From contig NC_020190.1 in assembly GCF_000315915.1 (NCBI RefSeq), positions 744,001 to 808,000 of the forward strand: a DNA stretch of 64,000 nt, in the 5' to 3' direction. Below, one piece after another: positions 41,400 to 54,300 of the stretch (positions are counted from its first letter, which is position 1; each line of letters begins with the position of its first letter). The stretch comes from Henningerozyma blattae CBS 6284. Lineage: Eukaryota; Ascomycota; Saccharomycetes; Saccharomycetales; Saccharomycetaceae. The position numbers were made by a program, and so were the translations under genes. Below the pieces are notes generated by a model. It was given only the letters and a program-made list of their open reading frames with translations, was not told where the DNA came from and made no database searches.

Positions 41400-43085
41400 A
41401 TGGGAAAATTCGACGTCATGACAGATAATTTTGATAAATCCAATCCTTTCCTAGGGTACGATCTTACGGAATATTCGAGAGAAAGTACAGTGGTTACTAA
41501 TAATATTCAAACAAGTAATACAGATGCAAGTAAAGAAAATCATTCACCACTAGCATCACCTTCAAAAGAACAATATCAATTACAAACACACACGTTACGT
41601 AACGAAACTTATGATACCCGTACCACAACATATACTAATTCGAGGAACAACAGTATTACAGATGTGGACGCTTCTCTGCTAGCAAGGCAAAACATGATAG
41701 TGAATGCCGATGAAGATGAAGATGATGAAGAAGAAAGTTATACTGCCTTTATTCTCGAGGAGAACTCTCCGGCTGCAAAGAAAGAAGGTACATCCAATTC
41801 AAAGGTATTTTTCATCTTATTAAAATCCTTTGTAGGCACAGGTGTCTTATTCTTGCCTTCAGCGTTCCAATCAGGCGGTTTATTATTCTCAAACCTCCTC
41901 TTACTATTTTTCGGCATTTATTCCTTTTGGTGTTATTATATCTTAACATTGGCTAAAAAAGTTACAAATGTCAATAATTTTGAAAATATTGGCTCATATT
42001 TATATGGAAATTGGTTAAAATTCATCATTGTTGTTTCCGTGGTGCTATCTCAGCTTGGGTTCGCGGGAACTTACGTCATCTTCACTGCTGAAAACATTAA
42101 ATTAGTATTAGAGCATGTTTGTAACGTTAAAAATTTACCAATTGAAATCTTAATCTTTTCTCAATTGATCATTTTCATCCCATTATCCTTCTTGAGAAAA
42201 ATTTCAAAATTGGCTATCCCAACATTGATAGCAAATGTATTAACTTTAGTAGGGCTAATCCTAGTAGTAGTGTTACTCTTACAACATTTAATATCCCAAG
42301 GGAAAATAAATAATGGAATTGGTCCGGATGTGATTTTTTATTTTAATTCATCTCAATGGACAACCTTTGTAGGGATTGCAATTTTCTCATTTGAAGGGGT
42401 TGGTCTGATCATTCCGGTAGAAGATTCAATGAGAAACCCAGAAAAATTCCCCTTGGTTCTATCTTTGGTATTACTTGTATGCACGGCAATTTTCATGTTA
42501 ATTGGGACTTTAGGGTATTTGACGTTTGGTAAAGATATAACTCCTGTTATATTATCAAGTTTCAATCAAAAAAATAAATTTGTATCAATTGCTCAATTAT
42601 GTTATTCCATTGCTATCTTGTTGTCAACTCCAATTCAATTGTTCCCCGTTTATAAAATGGTAGAAGAAGCAATCTTTAAAAAAAATAAAAACAATACCGC
42701 CATATCTTCAACTTCCAGTGAGCCACAAGATAATGATAATGAAGAAAATAAAGCTATGTTAACTGAAAAAATTATCCTTTCTGGGAGAGATAGTAATAAG
42801 ATCAAATGGTTGAAAAACCTTTCAAGAACAACTATTGTGCTACTTGTGACAATCATTTCATATTTTGGTTCCCAAGATTTAAGTAAGTTTGTGGCTATCG
42901 TAGGTTCAGTAGCTTGTATTCCATTGATTTATATTTATCCACCCTTCTTCCATTTAAAGACACATAGTTTACCAAATTCACTAAACTTAAAATTCAAATG
43001 GAGAGTTATCATCGACATTACTCTTTTGATTTTCGGATTGTTGGCTGTTCTATATACTAGCTATCAAAGTATCTTTAATAGCTAA
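41400..43085 (+). CDS. AVT3/AVT4: Vacuolar amino acid transporter, AVT3/AVT4 type
   Basis: A member of the AAAP transporter family; Avt3 and Avt4 export neutral amino acids from the vacuole. The first ATG (41400) gives 561 residues; an upstream TTG at 41376 is not used. The N-terminal 130 residues are Ser/Thr/Asn-rich and acidic (ADEDEDDEEESYTAF). The first membrane segment follows in KVFFILLKSFVGTGVLFLPS, then about ten more hydrophobic segments, with SQLGFAGTYVIFTAEN and FSFEGVGLIIPVEDSM typical of the family. S. cerevisiae Avt3 and Avt4 have about 690-710 residues, so the N-terminal tail is shorter here. This gene does not belong to the YBR/YPR block around it. Confidence 0.85.
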   Translation: MGKFDVMTDNFDKSNPFLGYDLTEYSRESTVVTNNIQTSNTDASKENHSPLASPSKEQYQLQTHTLRNETYDTRTTTYTNSRNNSITDVDASLLARQNMIVNADEDEDDEEESYTAFILEENSPAAKKEGTSNSKVFFILLKSFVGTGVLFLPSAFQSGGLLFSNLLLLFFGIYSFWCYYILTLAKKVTNVNNFENIGSYLYGNWLKFIIVVSVVLSQLGFAGTYVIFTAENIKLVLEHVCNVKNLPIEILIFSQLIIFIPLSFLRKISKLAIPTLIANVLTLVGLILVVVLLLQHLISQGKINNGIGPDVIFYFNSSQWTTFVGIAIFSFEGVGLIIPVEDSMRNPEKFPLVLSLVLLVCTAIFMLIGTLGYLTFGKDITPVILSSFNQKNKFVSIAQLCYSIAILLSTPIQLFPVYKMVEEAIFKKNKNNTAISSTSSEPQDNDNEENKAMLTEKIILSGRDSNKIKWLKNLSRTTIVLLVTIISYFGSQDLSKFVAIVGSVACIPLIYIYPPFFHLKTHSLPNSLNLKFKWRVIIDITLLIFGLLAVLYTSYQSIFNS

Positions 43086-45239
43086 CAGCACATATACCAT
43101 AAATGGTGTGTTGTCTTTTTGTGCTTTCTTTTTTGATTTCTTTGGTAATTTTTCTTTATCAATTTTATGAAAAATATGTTAAAATTACCCAACACTTAAA
43201 TTTGAAAATGGACACTTAGCAAAGATTTACGAACTTTTCAACTCATTTAGTCGATACTTCTCCAATGTGAGGTTTTCCGCTTATCCCAATTCTTCAAGAA
43301 CTTTGAAACTTTTGATGCAGAGAGAAGCATTATTCTCTACAAGCACTGAATATGCTTTGATAGTAGATATTTAGGACGAATAGAACTTCGAATATCGAAA
43401 GATTTATATTTATTATAATTCTAATGGATTTGACTAAACTCATAAAACTAGATATCCTTAACCGGAAAAAACGCAGATAGGTATAAATTAATGAGGTAAA
43501 TCATTATGCATTAACGCCAATAGTAGGAACCAAACTATTAAATGACTTTAACGAATAGAAATACATCGATTGTCTTTTATAAGTTTCTCAACAATGTAAC
43601 GCTATTGTTATTTATTTTAAGAACGAATAATAAAAATAACACAAGATAACAGAGCATTTCTTCTGATAGTATTCCTATTTTTTAAAAAAATTTACCTTAT
43701 TTTGTAATACTTCTGAGGTTGTATTCGATATTTTCGTATTACATTTATTCCACTTTCAAACATCGTATTTGAATTGGAGTTGATAAACATATCACTATTG
43801 AATAATATAACTGAGCTTCCGGTACAAATTTTTTATTCTGAACAAATTTTTTACTAGAATAATAAACACAATCTTCATCTCACAAAATGTACTATTATTA
43901 AGTTGTTCTTTGGCCATTGAATGACACAAAAAAGTAATACAATACTTCATGTATTATAACATTTGCATATTTCTTATATATTTATTTCTATTTTGTATGA
44001 CTAAATAATGACCCTTTATGCTTTTTTAATTCAAATAAATATTAAAATTCTAAAATAGTGTCATACATTAGCCGCCAGCCTTCTGAAGTAATTTTTGAAG
44101 TTACACAACCACTCTCTATTCAGATGAGATGTTAGTATATAAACACGAAGTTGAAAAGTTTCCAGTATAATCAGAAGACTATAATATAAAGGAAAATAAA
44201 AGTAAACAACTAGTGGTCTGGGAATCTGGAAACTAATATTATTATATATGCTTCATCAATATAACTTAGGTAACAATCTATTCTATATAAATCTTTCAGT
44301 TAGAGATCTCACCGTTATTACAACTCAGGAATTGGTTTGATTGAGTACCACAGATAGCAAGCGTAATGTCATGTATCGTGAGGTTCACTAATCACGTGTA
44401 TATATATCAAGGTCTCTGCTTGATATAGAAATGAACATGGGAATCAACAGGTAAATATATGAACATAAAATCTATTTAAGAATCTAAAGCTAAAAGAATA
44501 AACTGGAGAGTTGTGATAGAACTAAGAAATAAAGAACAGAAACAAAACTAACGAGATACAAGAAGGATGGAAGTATATAGGGATCAATTCGTAACGTAAT
44601 AATATAATATGTAACTTACACAGTCTTACATACTTACTTTAATAAACAGTTGGTATTAGACTCACTGCAAAAATATATGCCACTGTCACATATTTATAGA
44701 ATGTGAATCATGCAATTACAATGAACAAAAAAAATAGTGTATATCTTCATCACGTGCAAACACAAATCACGTAACAGAGAACCAAACATAGAACAAGTGC
44801 CCAAGAATGTGAATATAAAAGATGAACAACTTACAAGAAGAACAGATGAACAAAGTTTAGAGTTAGAAACACGACGAACGAGTTGAGTTTCTAAGTCTGG
44901 AGGAAAAGCATAACATCTTAATTACCTTACAAGCCTCGAGACATAAGACTTAGATGCATACAATAATATGGTTATAAGAGAGAATTACTAAGATAGAAGA
45001 CACACTCGATCAATAGAAGATTCATAGATTAGGAAGCACAAAAATTGTGACAATATTTCTCTCTTTGTATTAGAATTCATCTTAAAAAACAAAGATGGGA
45101 ATGAATAGCAACACAACGAGTGAACCTGGGGAAAATAGTGACACGAAATAAACTAACTTCAACACAGTGAAAGAAGACGAAATTAAAGATAAAAGTTACA
45201 CGTATAGATAAGAAGAACTGGATATAAGCGGTCAGTCAG
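43086..45239. other. Long intergenic region with possible relic sequence
   Basis: 2.1 kb after the transporter. The first kilobase is AT-rich and empty. From about 44400 the plus strand is A-rich in a way typical of decayed retrotransposon gag, with stops in all frames, leading into the recognisable fragment at 45240. No LTR boundary could be set. Confidence 0.5.
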
Positions 45240-45760
45240 TAGATATCAAGTGCTAATAGCCAGAGACAATGTATGCCGTATGTGTGGACACAAGAATCAA
45301 GGTTTCCATTTTTGTGTTATGGACCCAATAGTGTTAAAATATTATGAAATGGTAGTAAAGGAGAAAGAAATGAATATATTCGATAATAATAAAAACAAAT
45401 AACGATCCAAAGTATTTTCTGATACAGTATATAGAAGTGACATTAACAATAAAAATGAAGATATATATAAAATACAGGAAATAGCCGAAGACGAAGAAGA
45501 AAGACAACCCTTAAAAGTCTTAACCTCTTAGAGCGTACCAGTAGGTAAACGACGATCGAGAGCTGATTTGGATTAGAATGAATTTGTAGAGGCACGCGTT
45601 CAAATAGGTAAAACCAAAGACCCCCAATGTGTCATAGACTGTGGAGGTCAAGCAAGTTTGATAGTGGTAAAGTTACTTCAACGATTGAACCTAATATCCA
45701 CTGTACTAACTCTAAAGGAAACAAAATTTAATCACGTGGCATGGGCTCAAGTTGCAAAAA
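45240..45760 (+). pseudogene. Retrotransposon gag-protease remnant
   Basis: One frame reads CRMCGHKNQGFHFC at 45274-45315, a nucleocapsid zinc knuckle (C-x2-C-x4-H-x4-C) whose histidine is replaced by Gln. About 315 bp later another frame reads VIDCGGQASLI (45631-45663), like a retroviral-type aspartic protease active site D-S/T-G with Ser changed to Cys. Stops separate the pieces. It ends just short of the 3' side of a tRNA-Glu. The family is probably Ty3/gypsy-like but not certain. Confidence 0.6.
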
Positions 45761-45766
45761 CAAAAC

Positions 45767-45838
45767 CTCCGATACGGGGAATCGAACCCCGGTCTCCACG
45801 GTGAAAGCGTGATGTGATAGCCGTTACACTATATCGGA
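45767..45838 (-). tRNA. tRNA-Glu (anticodon UUC), second copy
   Basis: A 72-nt tRNA on the minus strand, the same as 6808-6879 except at two positions around the T arm (GAGACCGGGG, TTCGATT). Anticodon loop CTTTCAC. No intron. A run of five T follows downstream. Confidence 0.97.
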
Positions 45839-46068
45839 TTTTCTTGATATGTTTGTTTAATAGAAAAGGGGTGAAAACGGAAAAAAGGAAATTAATATTT
45901 ATAGTATATTGTCAAAATTATAAAATAGTAGGTTTAAAAACAAATTATAGCGTCTGTAAAATTTAAATATTTTTTATAATATCGTTATAATGCTACATAT
46001 ATATTATCATATAATGTTCAATCCTTAAAAATACATTTGGACAATTTTATGGTAGAAAAAAAACCTTT

Positions 46069-47826
46069 TTATGCATGGAAATGTTTGAAATCATCAAATG
46101 AATTATTTAACTCGTGTGCCTCGATTTCTTTTAAATCAGTAGCAAAATCTACATTTTCAGGAGATTTGAATTCATCAGGGCCTTGAAATATTTTGCAGTA
46201 AATGTATAATCCAATGTCCAAAAATACCATGAAATAACAAAATAAAAAATCACGAAATGTCCATAGATTGGAATAAAAAACTGTATATCCTTGAACAAAT
46301 GTCATAATAAGGGCAGAAAATAATCCAAAATATGCAGTAAATGGCTGACCCCAAGATTTAAATGGCAATTCAGGCAGGCTATCCTTTTGCAGTAAATATG
46401 CCTTTCTGAAAAACAAATATATTATACAAAGATTCACAAAATTAATTAACTGGGAAGCAGTAACCAAGTTGATCAACCAATTCAGAACAATAGCACTGTT
46501 AGAATTAAGTTGTAAAAGACTGAGGACAGCCCATAACAGAGATACACCCACAGCATAAAGTGGTACACCATTCTTCGTGCAAGTTGTAAATATTTTTGGG
46601 GCATATCCGTCCAATGCCATTCCGTATAAGGTACGAGAAGAACAATAAGTATAAGCGTTCCCTGCAGAAAATGCAGCAGTAATTAAACCACCATTAACAA
46701 TATCTGGTACTATTCTAATTCCTAAATTGTTCATAGCAATGACATAAGGTGACGATCCAGCACCAGGTCGAGCTTCATTTATTGATGCAGTTAGATTTTT
46801 ATCATTTGGTGAGCATATAAGACCAACACAGATACAACTTCCAATGAAAATAATAGTCAATCTATAAAATACTTGTTTAAAAGCTTTAGGGAGAACCTCT
46901 CTAGGTAATTTAACTTCCCCTGCAAGCATAGAAATATATTCACCACCAGCCATAGTAAAAGAAGCTTGAATTAAGCAATTTGCAAAGCCATGGAAGTAAC
47001 CGTACATATCCCCAGATGAAGTATTGCCATTTGGAAAATACGTTTTAAATGGAGATTCACTAAAGTTACGAAAACCATATCTATCATGCTTGGGGTTTGC
47101 GCCTAGAATCGTGAAAAAGGTAAAGCAAAATAAACCAATAGCAAGAATAATTTTGAATGAAGCTAACCAAAATTCTAATTCACCATAATACTTAACCGCA
47201 CAAAATGATATAAGCAAGTATAGAAGTACTTGAATCAAAAGTGGAAAAGCAGGTGAATAATTATCTGTCCAATATTGAATAATTGTATTCACTGAAACGA
47301 TTTCCAGTGGTATCTGGACACATTCTAATACCCAAAAATTCCAACTAGCCATCATAGCCATTGAATTATCGACACATTTATTTGCTAATCTCAAAAATGG
47401 AGAACTTATTGGAAGGAAGCATACCATCTCAGCAGTTGAAACTGTAATACATAAAATTGGTACACACCAAAGTATAAAAGCCAATAATAATGATCCAGGT
47501 CCTCCTCTATAAAGCGGCTTACCAATGGCTACAAACAGAGCTGTTCCAATAACTCCTGAAATAGCAATGAATTGGACGTGCCTATTAAGCAATCTTCTTT
47601 GAGTAGCATCTTCAACACTCTCTCGAAAGGCTGGCTCAGGATATATATTATCTGGATATTCTGATACCGAATTATTAGAGAACCCTATGCTTTCAACAGA
47701 TTGATCGATAATAGTAGTTCCCGAGATATCATTTCTTAATAATTTCGCCAATTCTTCATTATTTCCTCTATTTGCCTTACGAACATTATTATGTTTGCCG
47801 ATACTATTAGTTGCCGGAGTATGCAT
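46069..47826 (-). CDS. AGP2: Plasma membrane amino acid/carnitine permease Agp2
   Basis: A 12-segment permease of the yeast amino acid transporter family; S. cerevisiae Agp2 carries carnitine and is a regulator of polyamine uptake. The 585-residue protein has RRLLNRHVQFIAISGVIGTALF at the first membrane segment, GGPGSLLLAFILWC, STAEMVCFLP, FTMAGGEYISMLAGEV, FSAGNAYTYCSSRTLYGMA and a cytoplasmic tail ending FHA. Length is near that of S. cerevisiae Agp2 (596). Place next to MEC1 fits YBR132C with HSL7 and CKS1 missing. The start at 47826 is the first ATG. Confidence 0.93.
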   Translation of the reverse strand: MHTPATNSIGKHNNVRKANRGNNEELAKLLRNDISGTTIIDQSVESIGFSNNSVSEYPDNIYPEPAFRESVEDATQRRLLNRHVQFIAISGVIGTALFVAIGKPLYRGGPGSLLLAFILWCVPILCITVSTAEMVCFLPISSPFLRLANKCVDNSMAMMASWNFWVLECVQIPLEIVSVNTIIQYWTDNYSPAFPLLIQVLLYLLISFCAVKYYGELEFWLASFKIILAIGLFCFTFFTILGANPKHDRYGFRNFSESPFKTYFPNGNTSSGDMYGYFHGFANCLIQASFTMAGGEYISMLAGEVKLPREVLPKAFKQVFYRLTIIFIGSCICVGLICSPNDKNLTASINEARPGAGSSPYVIAMNNLGIRIVPDIVNGGLITAAFSAGNAYTYCSSRTLYGMALDGYAPKIFTTCTKNGVPLYAVGVSLLWAVLSLLQLNSNSAIVLNWLINLVTASQLINFVNLCIIYLFFRKAYLLQKDSLPELPFKSWGQPFTAYFGLFSALIMTFVQGYTVFYSNLWTFRDFLFCYFMVFLDIGLYIYCKIFQGPDEFKSPENVDFATDLKEIEAHELNNSFDDFKHFHA

Positions 47827-48301
47827 AATGGGTAAATAGTAGATAAAATTTATTAAGGGTTAGCAATTGTTAGAGATGCAATGTAATGCGTATTACACGA
47901 TTTTTGGGTATTATTAAAGTAGTTTAAGAACACCGTAGAGCTCTGAGTTAATATCAAAAAAAATTTTTTTATGAGAAATGAGCCCATTAAATTAAAAAAG
48001 GTGTCTTTGTTAATAATAATCGTAATCTAAAAAATGTATATCAATACAATATTGTAAGGCTTTTTTATTGATAAAATTAATATTGAAAAATGGCTTTGTC
48101 TTTGGAGGGCTGTTTTTAATTTCGTTAAATGACGTTTTTTTAATTCTAGATTCTTGTAATCGCATTTGATGATTAGCGCGAATTTGGAATACTCATCACC
48201 ATTTAAAGCTAACTGATATTTAAAACGAAGCAAAAAAACATTTTTGAAGGGAATGTAATAATACGGTATATCATATTTCAACATTTGGCCCTAATTATTC
48301 G
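47827..48301. other. Divergent AGP2-MEC1 promoter region
   Basis: 475 bp shared by two divergent genes. An 85-codon minus-strand frame (48027-48284) is not recognised and ends 17 bp before the MEC1 start. No factor site is recognised. Confidence 0.6.
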
Positions 48302-51300
48302 ATGGAAACTCATTTGAAGTACTTAGAAGAGCTAAGTTTAGCAATCAAGGATTCAATAAAACGTCAAGAAAATGAAGATCCAATTTCAGATACTAATCAG
48401 TTTCCTCCATATAAATCGAACGAAAATGGTATGGGAGATTCAAAAAGTTTAAAAGTCTTAAATACGTTACTAGCTAGTCTTAAAGACACACGACCACTAA
48501 ACCCACTTAATAAAAACGACGAAGTATTTGCAAAATGTTTGCAGGTTATTGATCTATTATTTCAATCGAGACCTTATTTAATTTACAAAATGATTATTAG
48601 CTTTTGTAACGAAATCCTTGATATATCTTTACTTAACTTTGACAATATTCATCGATTATGGCTATTGAGATTGAAGATTGGAAATGCATGCAAGTATGCT
48701 TATGCTATGTATGGATATACAATGAAGTTTAAAATTTCAGAATATTTGTTTAGCATTGTCAATACCAATGAAAACACATTAAAAACTGCTTTAAATGGAA
48801 ATTGTTTAGAAAGTGATTTTATAACTTCTTTAAGGAAACTTTATATTTTAAGTTATTGGTTCTGTTCCTCATCTTCCATCTTTGGTAAATCTCTCAGCTT
48901 TCTAGATTCCTCTTTAGGGACAGATTCTTGGAAATCTTATTTTCAAAGTATATTAAGATTTGTTATGTATATTTTAGATTCAGTTCACATTCCTTCGCTC
49001 TTAATAGAACTACAAGTCATCCGTGTACGATTTTTATCAGTAGCTGTTACAATGTTATCGAGAACAACTTTATCTATCGGGGATGATCCTTACCTACCAT
49101 TTTCTGATGATCTAAAATATGTCTTATCCCAATTACTTAAATTCCTTTCGAATAATCAACAACCGTTTTCTTATGGAGATGAAATCATTGCTAAATGCTT
49201 GTATCGAACATATATACTTTGTACCTCGCATCAAAAAAATACTGGTGATACTGTAAAATTCTACGAATTCTTTAATAGCAATTTTCCAATATCTCAATTT
49301 TTGAATTACGAAAAAATTTCAAGCATAGAAATAGATATGTTTCCATTCAGCTATCACACAAATAAGGCATTACTCCTACTGTATTTTGACATTCATAGGA
49401 GATCTGCCGATGAATCATTATTAAAATTTAATAAAACAACAAAAATTTGGAGCTTTGAACCGGAAGGTGATGAAATACTGAATAGTATAAGGGTTCATAA
49501 TCCTATTGGTATTGAACAAAAACAGTTGGAAAATCTCCATCAGTCGATACTTCATGATTTTAAAATGCCTTTTACAGGCTATACGCTAAAAACTTCGCTT
49601 GCTAGACTTCCCATTGATGTTCCTTCGAAAGCCTTTTCAAGTTGGAATGATACCTTTAAATTTTTATCCAAGGAGCTCTCAGCTGCAATCTCTAATAATT
49701 CACTAAAAAGGCAACTTCAAATTTTAAATATACTTGGAAAGATATCTTGCTGTGAAGGTTATCATTTGAACTGGACAACTAATTTTAGTTCATGGGATTT
49801 ATGTCCTATTTGCGACTCTAATAATGACAGAAACATATTCAATGACATTTCACCCAATAGGCCACCGGCAATTTTAAAATCAGAAATTTACAATTTAGTA
49901 AGCGAGTCATACTTTGTTGATAAATCTACATTAGAAACGGATGAGATTCTTTTTGCTAGCATATTAACTTGCTTAAGTAGGATATTTGTACACTTCCAGC
50001 CACCTATATTGACAAATTCCGAAGATCAAGTTGAATTCAATGATACTACAATTCGTTCTAATGAAAATGCAAATGTATTTGGGCTAATTGCGATAGCTTT
50101 CAGAAGTTCAAACCGTTACATTAGGATCTTAGCGAGTAAAATCATTCCATTATGGAATATTACACCAATCAACAACTTTGAAGCAAAACAAATGCAATTA
50201 CTCCTACAATTTTTGAACCAAAATTTCTCAACAAATATTACGGAGACCTGGTTATATACATGGACCAACTTAACACTAACTACGTCTGGAGAACGTTTTA
50301 ATTCGTTAATTCTTAAATTAATTGATATTTTTAACTCAAATGAATTTTCAGTATATTCAGGAATGTCTTTTCAATTTAGAACACTTACACGAATCTTGCA
50401 CAGAACTCCATCTCAATTACTTTCTCAAAATTTGCCATTTTTGCTAAAGCAATACTCTAAAAATTTGAAGGAAAGAAAAGTTTCTTTTGATAAATTAATT
50501 AACCTTCTAGGATTTCCAGCAAATACTGTTCTGGATATTTATCAAAGTTACATTATACCATATGCAATTATTCAACATGATACTGATGTATTTGGAGAAA
50601 TAGCTAGAATAATGTGTGAAGCCAATGGCCGACCAATAAACGAGCAGAAATATATTTTATTAGAAAAAAATAGCAGAGAAATTTTTGCAGTAGCATTGGT
50701 AAAATATTCGTTTTTTAAGATACCCCTCATCAAGACCTTGTTTACTAATCGTCTCCCAACGTTTGATACTGATATTGTTAATACAGGTCTTTTCGACTTC
50801 CAAACATTTGCAGAAGTTTTGAAATTATATAAAAATGAAGAAAATAAACATGAAGTTAATGATAATAATGAAGCTATTATTAAGCGAAGCCTGAGATTCA
50901 TTTTAACGAGGATAGATTGTGGGACAATATCGGATACTGCAAAAAATTCTATATGGTCAAAAGAGCTAGAAATTAAGTATCAGAATCAACTAAAGAATGT
51001 TATTTTGGGAGTGTTCCAAATATTTTCTGTTGGGTTTCATGATATGGAAGGCAGAAATTCATTTTTTGAACAGGAGAGAGTGATAAATGGTATATCATAT
51101 TTATTGTCAAATACTTCAAAAGAAACAATCATTTCTGCCTTAGCACAAATAAGTATATGTCTTCAAAATGGTTTGGAAATTGAAGAAATTCGCCTGAAGT
51201 CTATGGCGTGCTGGATCAAATTGTTAAAAAGTCTTTCTGATGAAGAACTATCTACCGTTATAAATGAGCCAGTTTCGTTTATATTTTATAAATGGAGCTC

Positions 51301-54300
51301 TTTTACGCCAAAAGAAAGGCAGAGCGCATATGATATTCTAAATGAATTAGTTAATAACCATTCAGATTTGGTTTTTAAAATAAAACCTAGTTTAATGCTT
51401 ACTATTACCAACCATCCAGAAGTTGATATGCTGACAAAAAATGGAGAGTTTGCGAGAAATTTAAAAAATAATATTAACAATATAAATTGGATACCTATTT
51501 TAGTGGTATCGTTGCACACTAATAATAAATATGTCATAAGCGAAAGTTTGAATGACTTAGAAATTTATTTAACCAAAAATATGTCAGGTCAAGAACTAGC
51601 GATACTGTCAAAATCCGAGAATGGAACTAACTTGGCAGACCTCTTAGGAGCCCTAATAAACGTTTCTTCGAAATATAAAAATATTAATGATGAGCTATGT
51701 AAACGAGCTGCTATTTGTATAGGAATGATTGGTGTTTTAGATTTATCTGTATATCATACTAATAGAAGTGTGTTAAATGAAATTAAAATTTATGATTTGG
51801 ATGATGAAAAGCAAACAATAAAGTTCCTAATTTGGGTGCTGAATGATATTTTAGTACCACTCTTTTGGAAATCAGAAAATCCCCAGAAGCAATTGTTTGC
51901 AGCATTTGTTATGCAGGAGTCCTTAAAATATTGTGGATTGAGTTGTAGTCCAGATGATGTTTCTAATCCTGAAGAAGATCCTTTAAAGGCTGATTTATGG
52001 AACCAATTTAATACAATATCAAAGACAACTCTTTATCCCCTTCTATCTTCTTTATACCTGGCCCAATCATGGTCAAACTATGAGTCGCTTGTATATCCTA
52101 CTAACAAATTTAAGGAGGGCTACACCATCTGGATTAGGAGCCTTACATTGGATCTACTAAAAATAAGTACGAATGAATCACATCCCCTTCATGTATTTTC
52201 ATCATTAATAAGAGAGGATGACGGAAGTATATCACAATTTTTATTACCGTATATATGCATGAACATTATGAAAAAAGCTGAAAAAAATAACGAATTTGAA
52301 ATAATATTGCACAATATTGAGAGAGAATTTGCAAGTATTTTCAATTATACGTTGACTAATTTAAACCATTTACAATTAGACTCCATGAGATCTTGCTTCA
52401 ATGCCATCTTTAGAGTTATAGAATATTGCAAAAAATGGGTAACATGGTTTAAAAAAGAGTACTGGAAAATTCATGATTCTCATGTTATTAAAGAGACTAA
52501 AACTAATGCGATGCTTCAACGAATAGAAACATTCATTGATAGTATTCCTGCTGAGGTTTTGGCAACGAAATCCTTAGCAACAAATGCCTTTGAACGATCC
52601 GCCCTATACTTAGAACAGTCATTCAGACAAAAGAGTGCAAGTAATGTCGATACAAGCCAAGAATTAGCTTTCTTACAAAAAACATATGCTGAAATTGGTG
52701 ATCTTGACTCAGTTGACGGAATGTTAAAGGTATTTTCTACAAATAGCCTTTCTTCAAAAATAGAAGAATTGCAATATTCTGATAGCTGGGAAATTGCACA
52801 AGATTGTTATAAGATTCTAGGTGAATTTTCTTATGATGCTCCTACCACGACAAAAATGTTGAAAATCATGTATGATCATCAAAACTATTTAGATGTTCTG
52901 GAAAGTTTAGATACTTTACCAAGCACCATACACTCTAAATGTCATAATGATTATATCAATTGGGTGTCTATTGCAATGGAAAGTGCGAACTTGGAAGGTA
53001 ATTTAAAATATATTGTAAATTGGGTAGAACGTATTGAAAATATTCCAAATATCACTGATCTCGATGTCATATTCCATTATAATATTGGCAAAATTTTACT
53101 ATCAATTCAAAAAAATCAGAATACAAGAGCATTATCATACATTCAAAGATCTTTTTCTCTTTTGGGATCCCACTTTATATCATCATCTACTTCAATGACT
53201 TCTGCTAAAAAGGAAAATTTGTTATTAAAATTGCACGGACTCTTTGATATTTCTTTGTTAGTAAACTCTACTGGTGAGTTATCATTTGATGATTGTATTT
53301 CAACTATCAATCATAGAAAAAGAAGAATTGGCGTGGATTTTTCATCCAACTATTACGTTCTTTCTTTACGAAAGTCATTTGATTCAATGAAAAATCAGAA
53401 ATTAACTCAAAAAGACCTTATCAAGACACATTTAGATATTGCAAAATTGAGTAGAAATAATTCCAGAGTCACTATTGCATCCCAAGCATTGATGCATTGC
53501 ATCAAGAATGGTCATGCTCAAGCAGAATTAGAGTTTGCTGAAATTTTATGGAAACAAGGTGAAAATGATAGAGCATTAAAATTAGTTAAAGAAATTCACA
53601 CAAGAAACAAGAGTAACCCAGATGTTAGTAGCTCAGATAAAGCTGCCATTTTACTAAAATATACTGAATGGTCATATCTTTCTAATAGTGCACCATCCAC
53701 ACAAATAATCAGGCAATACAAGCAAATAGAAACTTTAACTGACTCGCTAGATAAACTATATTATTCAATGGGACTTTACTATAGTAGATTGTTGGAAAGG
53801 AAGAATTTAGAGGGGTACTCTACCAAGGGATCATTAGAATATCATTCCGTAAAATACTTTTTATTGGCTTTTCAGAAAAATACTGTTAAAATTCGTGAAA
53901 CTCTCCCAAAGGTTGTAACGTACTGGTTAGATACTGCAGATATTGCTATGTCAGCTTCTAAATCCAACCCCAATAGTAGCACTACTAAAGCTTTACTAGA
54001 TGCCGCAAATAAAATTTGCCATGAAGTTTCTGGCTCAGTTAAATATGCACCAACTTATATTTGGTATTCGGTTTTGACGCAGTTACTATCACGTCTTCTT
54101 CATACTCATAGCTTATCATGTAAAGCCATTCTCCATGTTATTATAAGCCTAACTTTTGAATACCCGTTGCACCTTTTCTGGTATGTTACACCATTATTGG
54201 AATCGGCATCACCACTAAGAGTGAAAAGAGGCGAAGAACTAGCTAATGAATATATGAGTTATTCGCCCTCTCTAAAAAATATTGGACAGCCAAGAAAGTT

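Noticed and set aside
48027..48284. 85-codon minus-strand frame just before MEC1
   Set aside because: No recognisable domain, AT-rich lysine/tyrosine content, and it fills the shared AGP2-MEC1 promoter.
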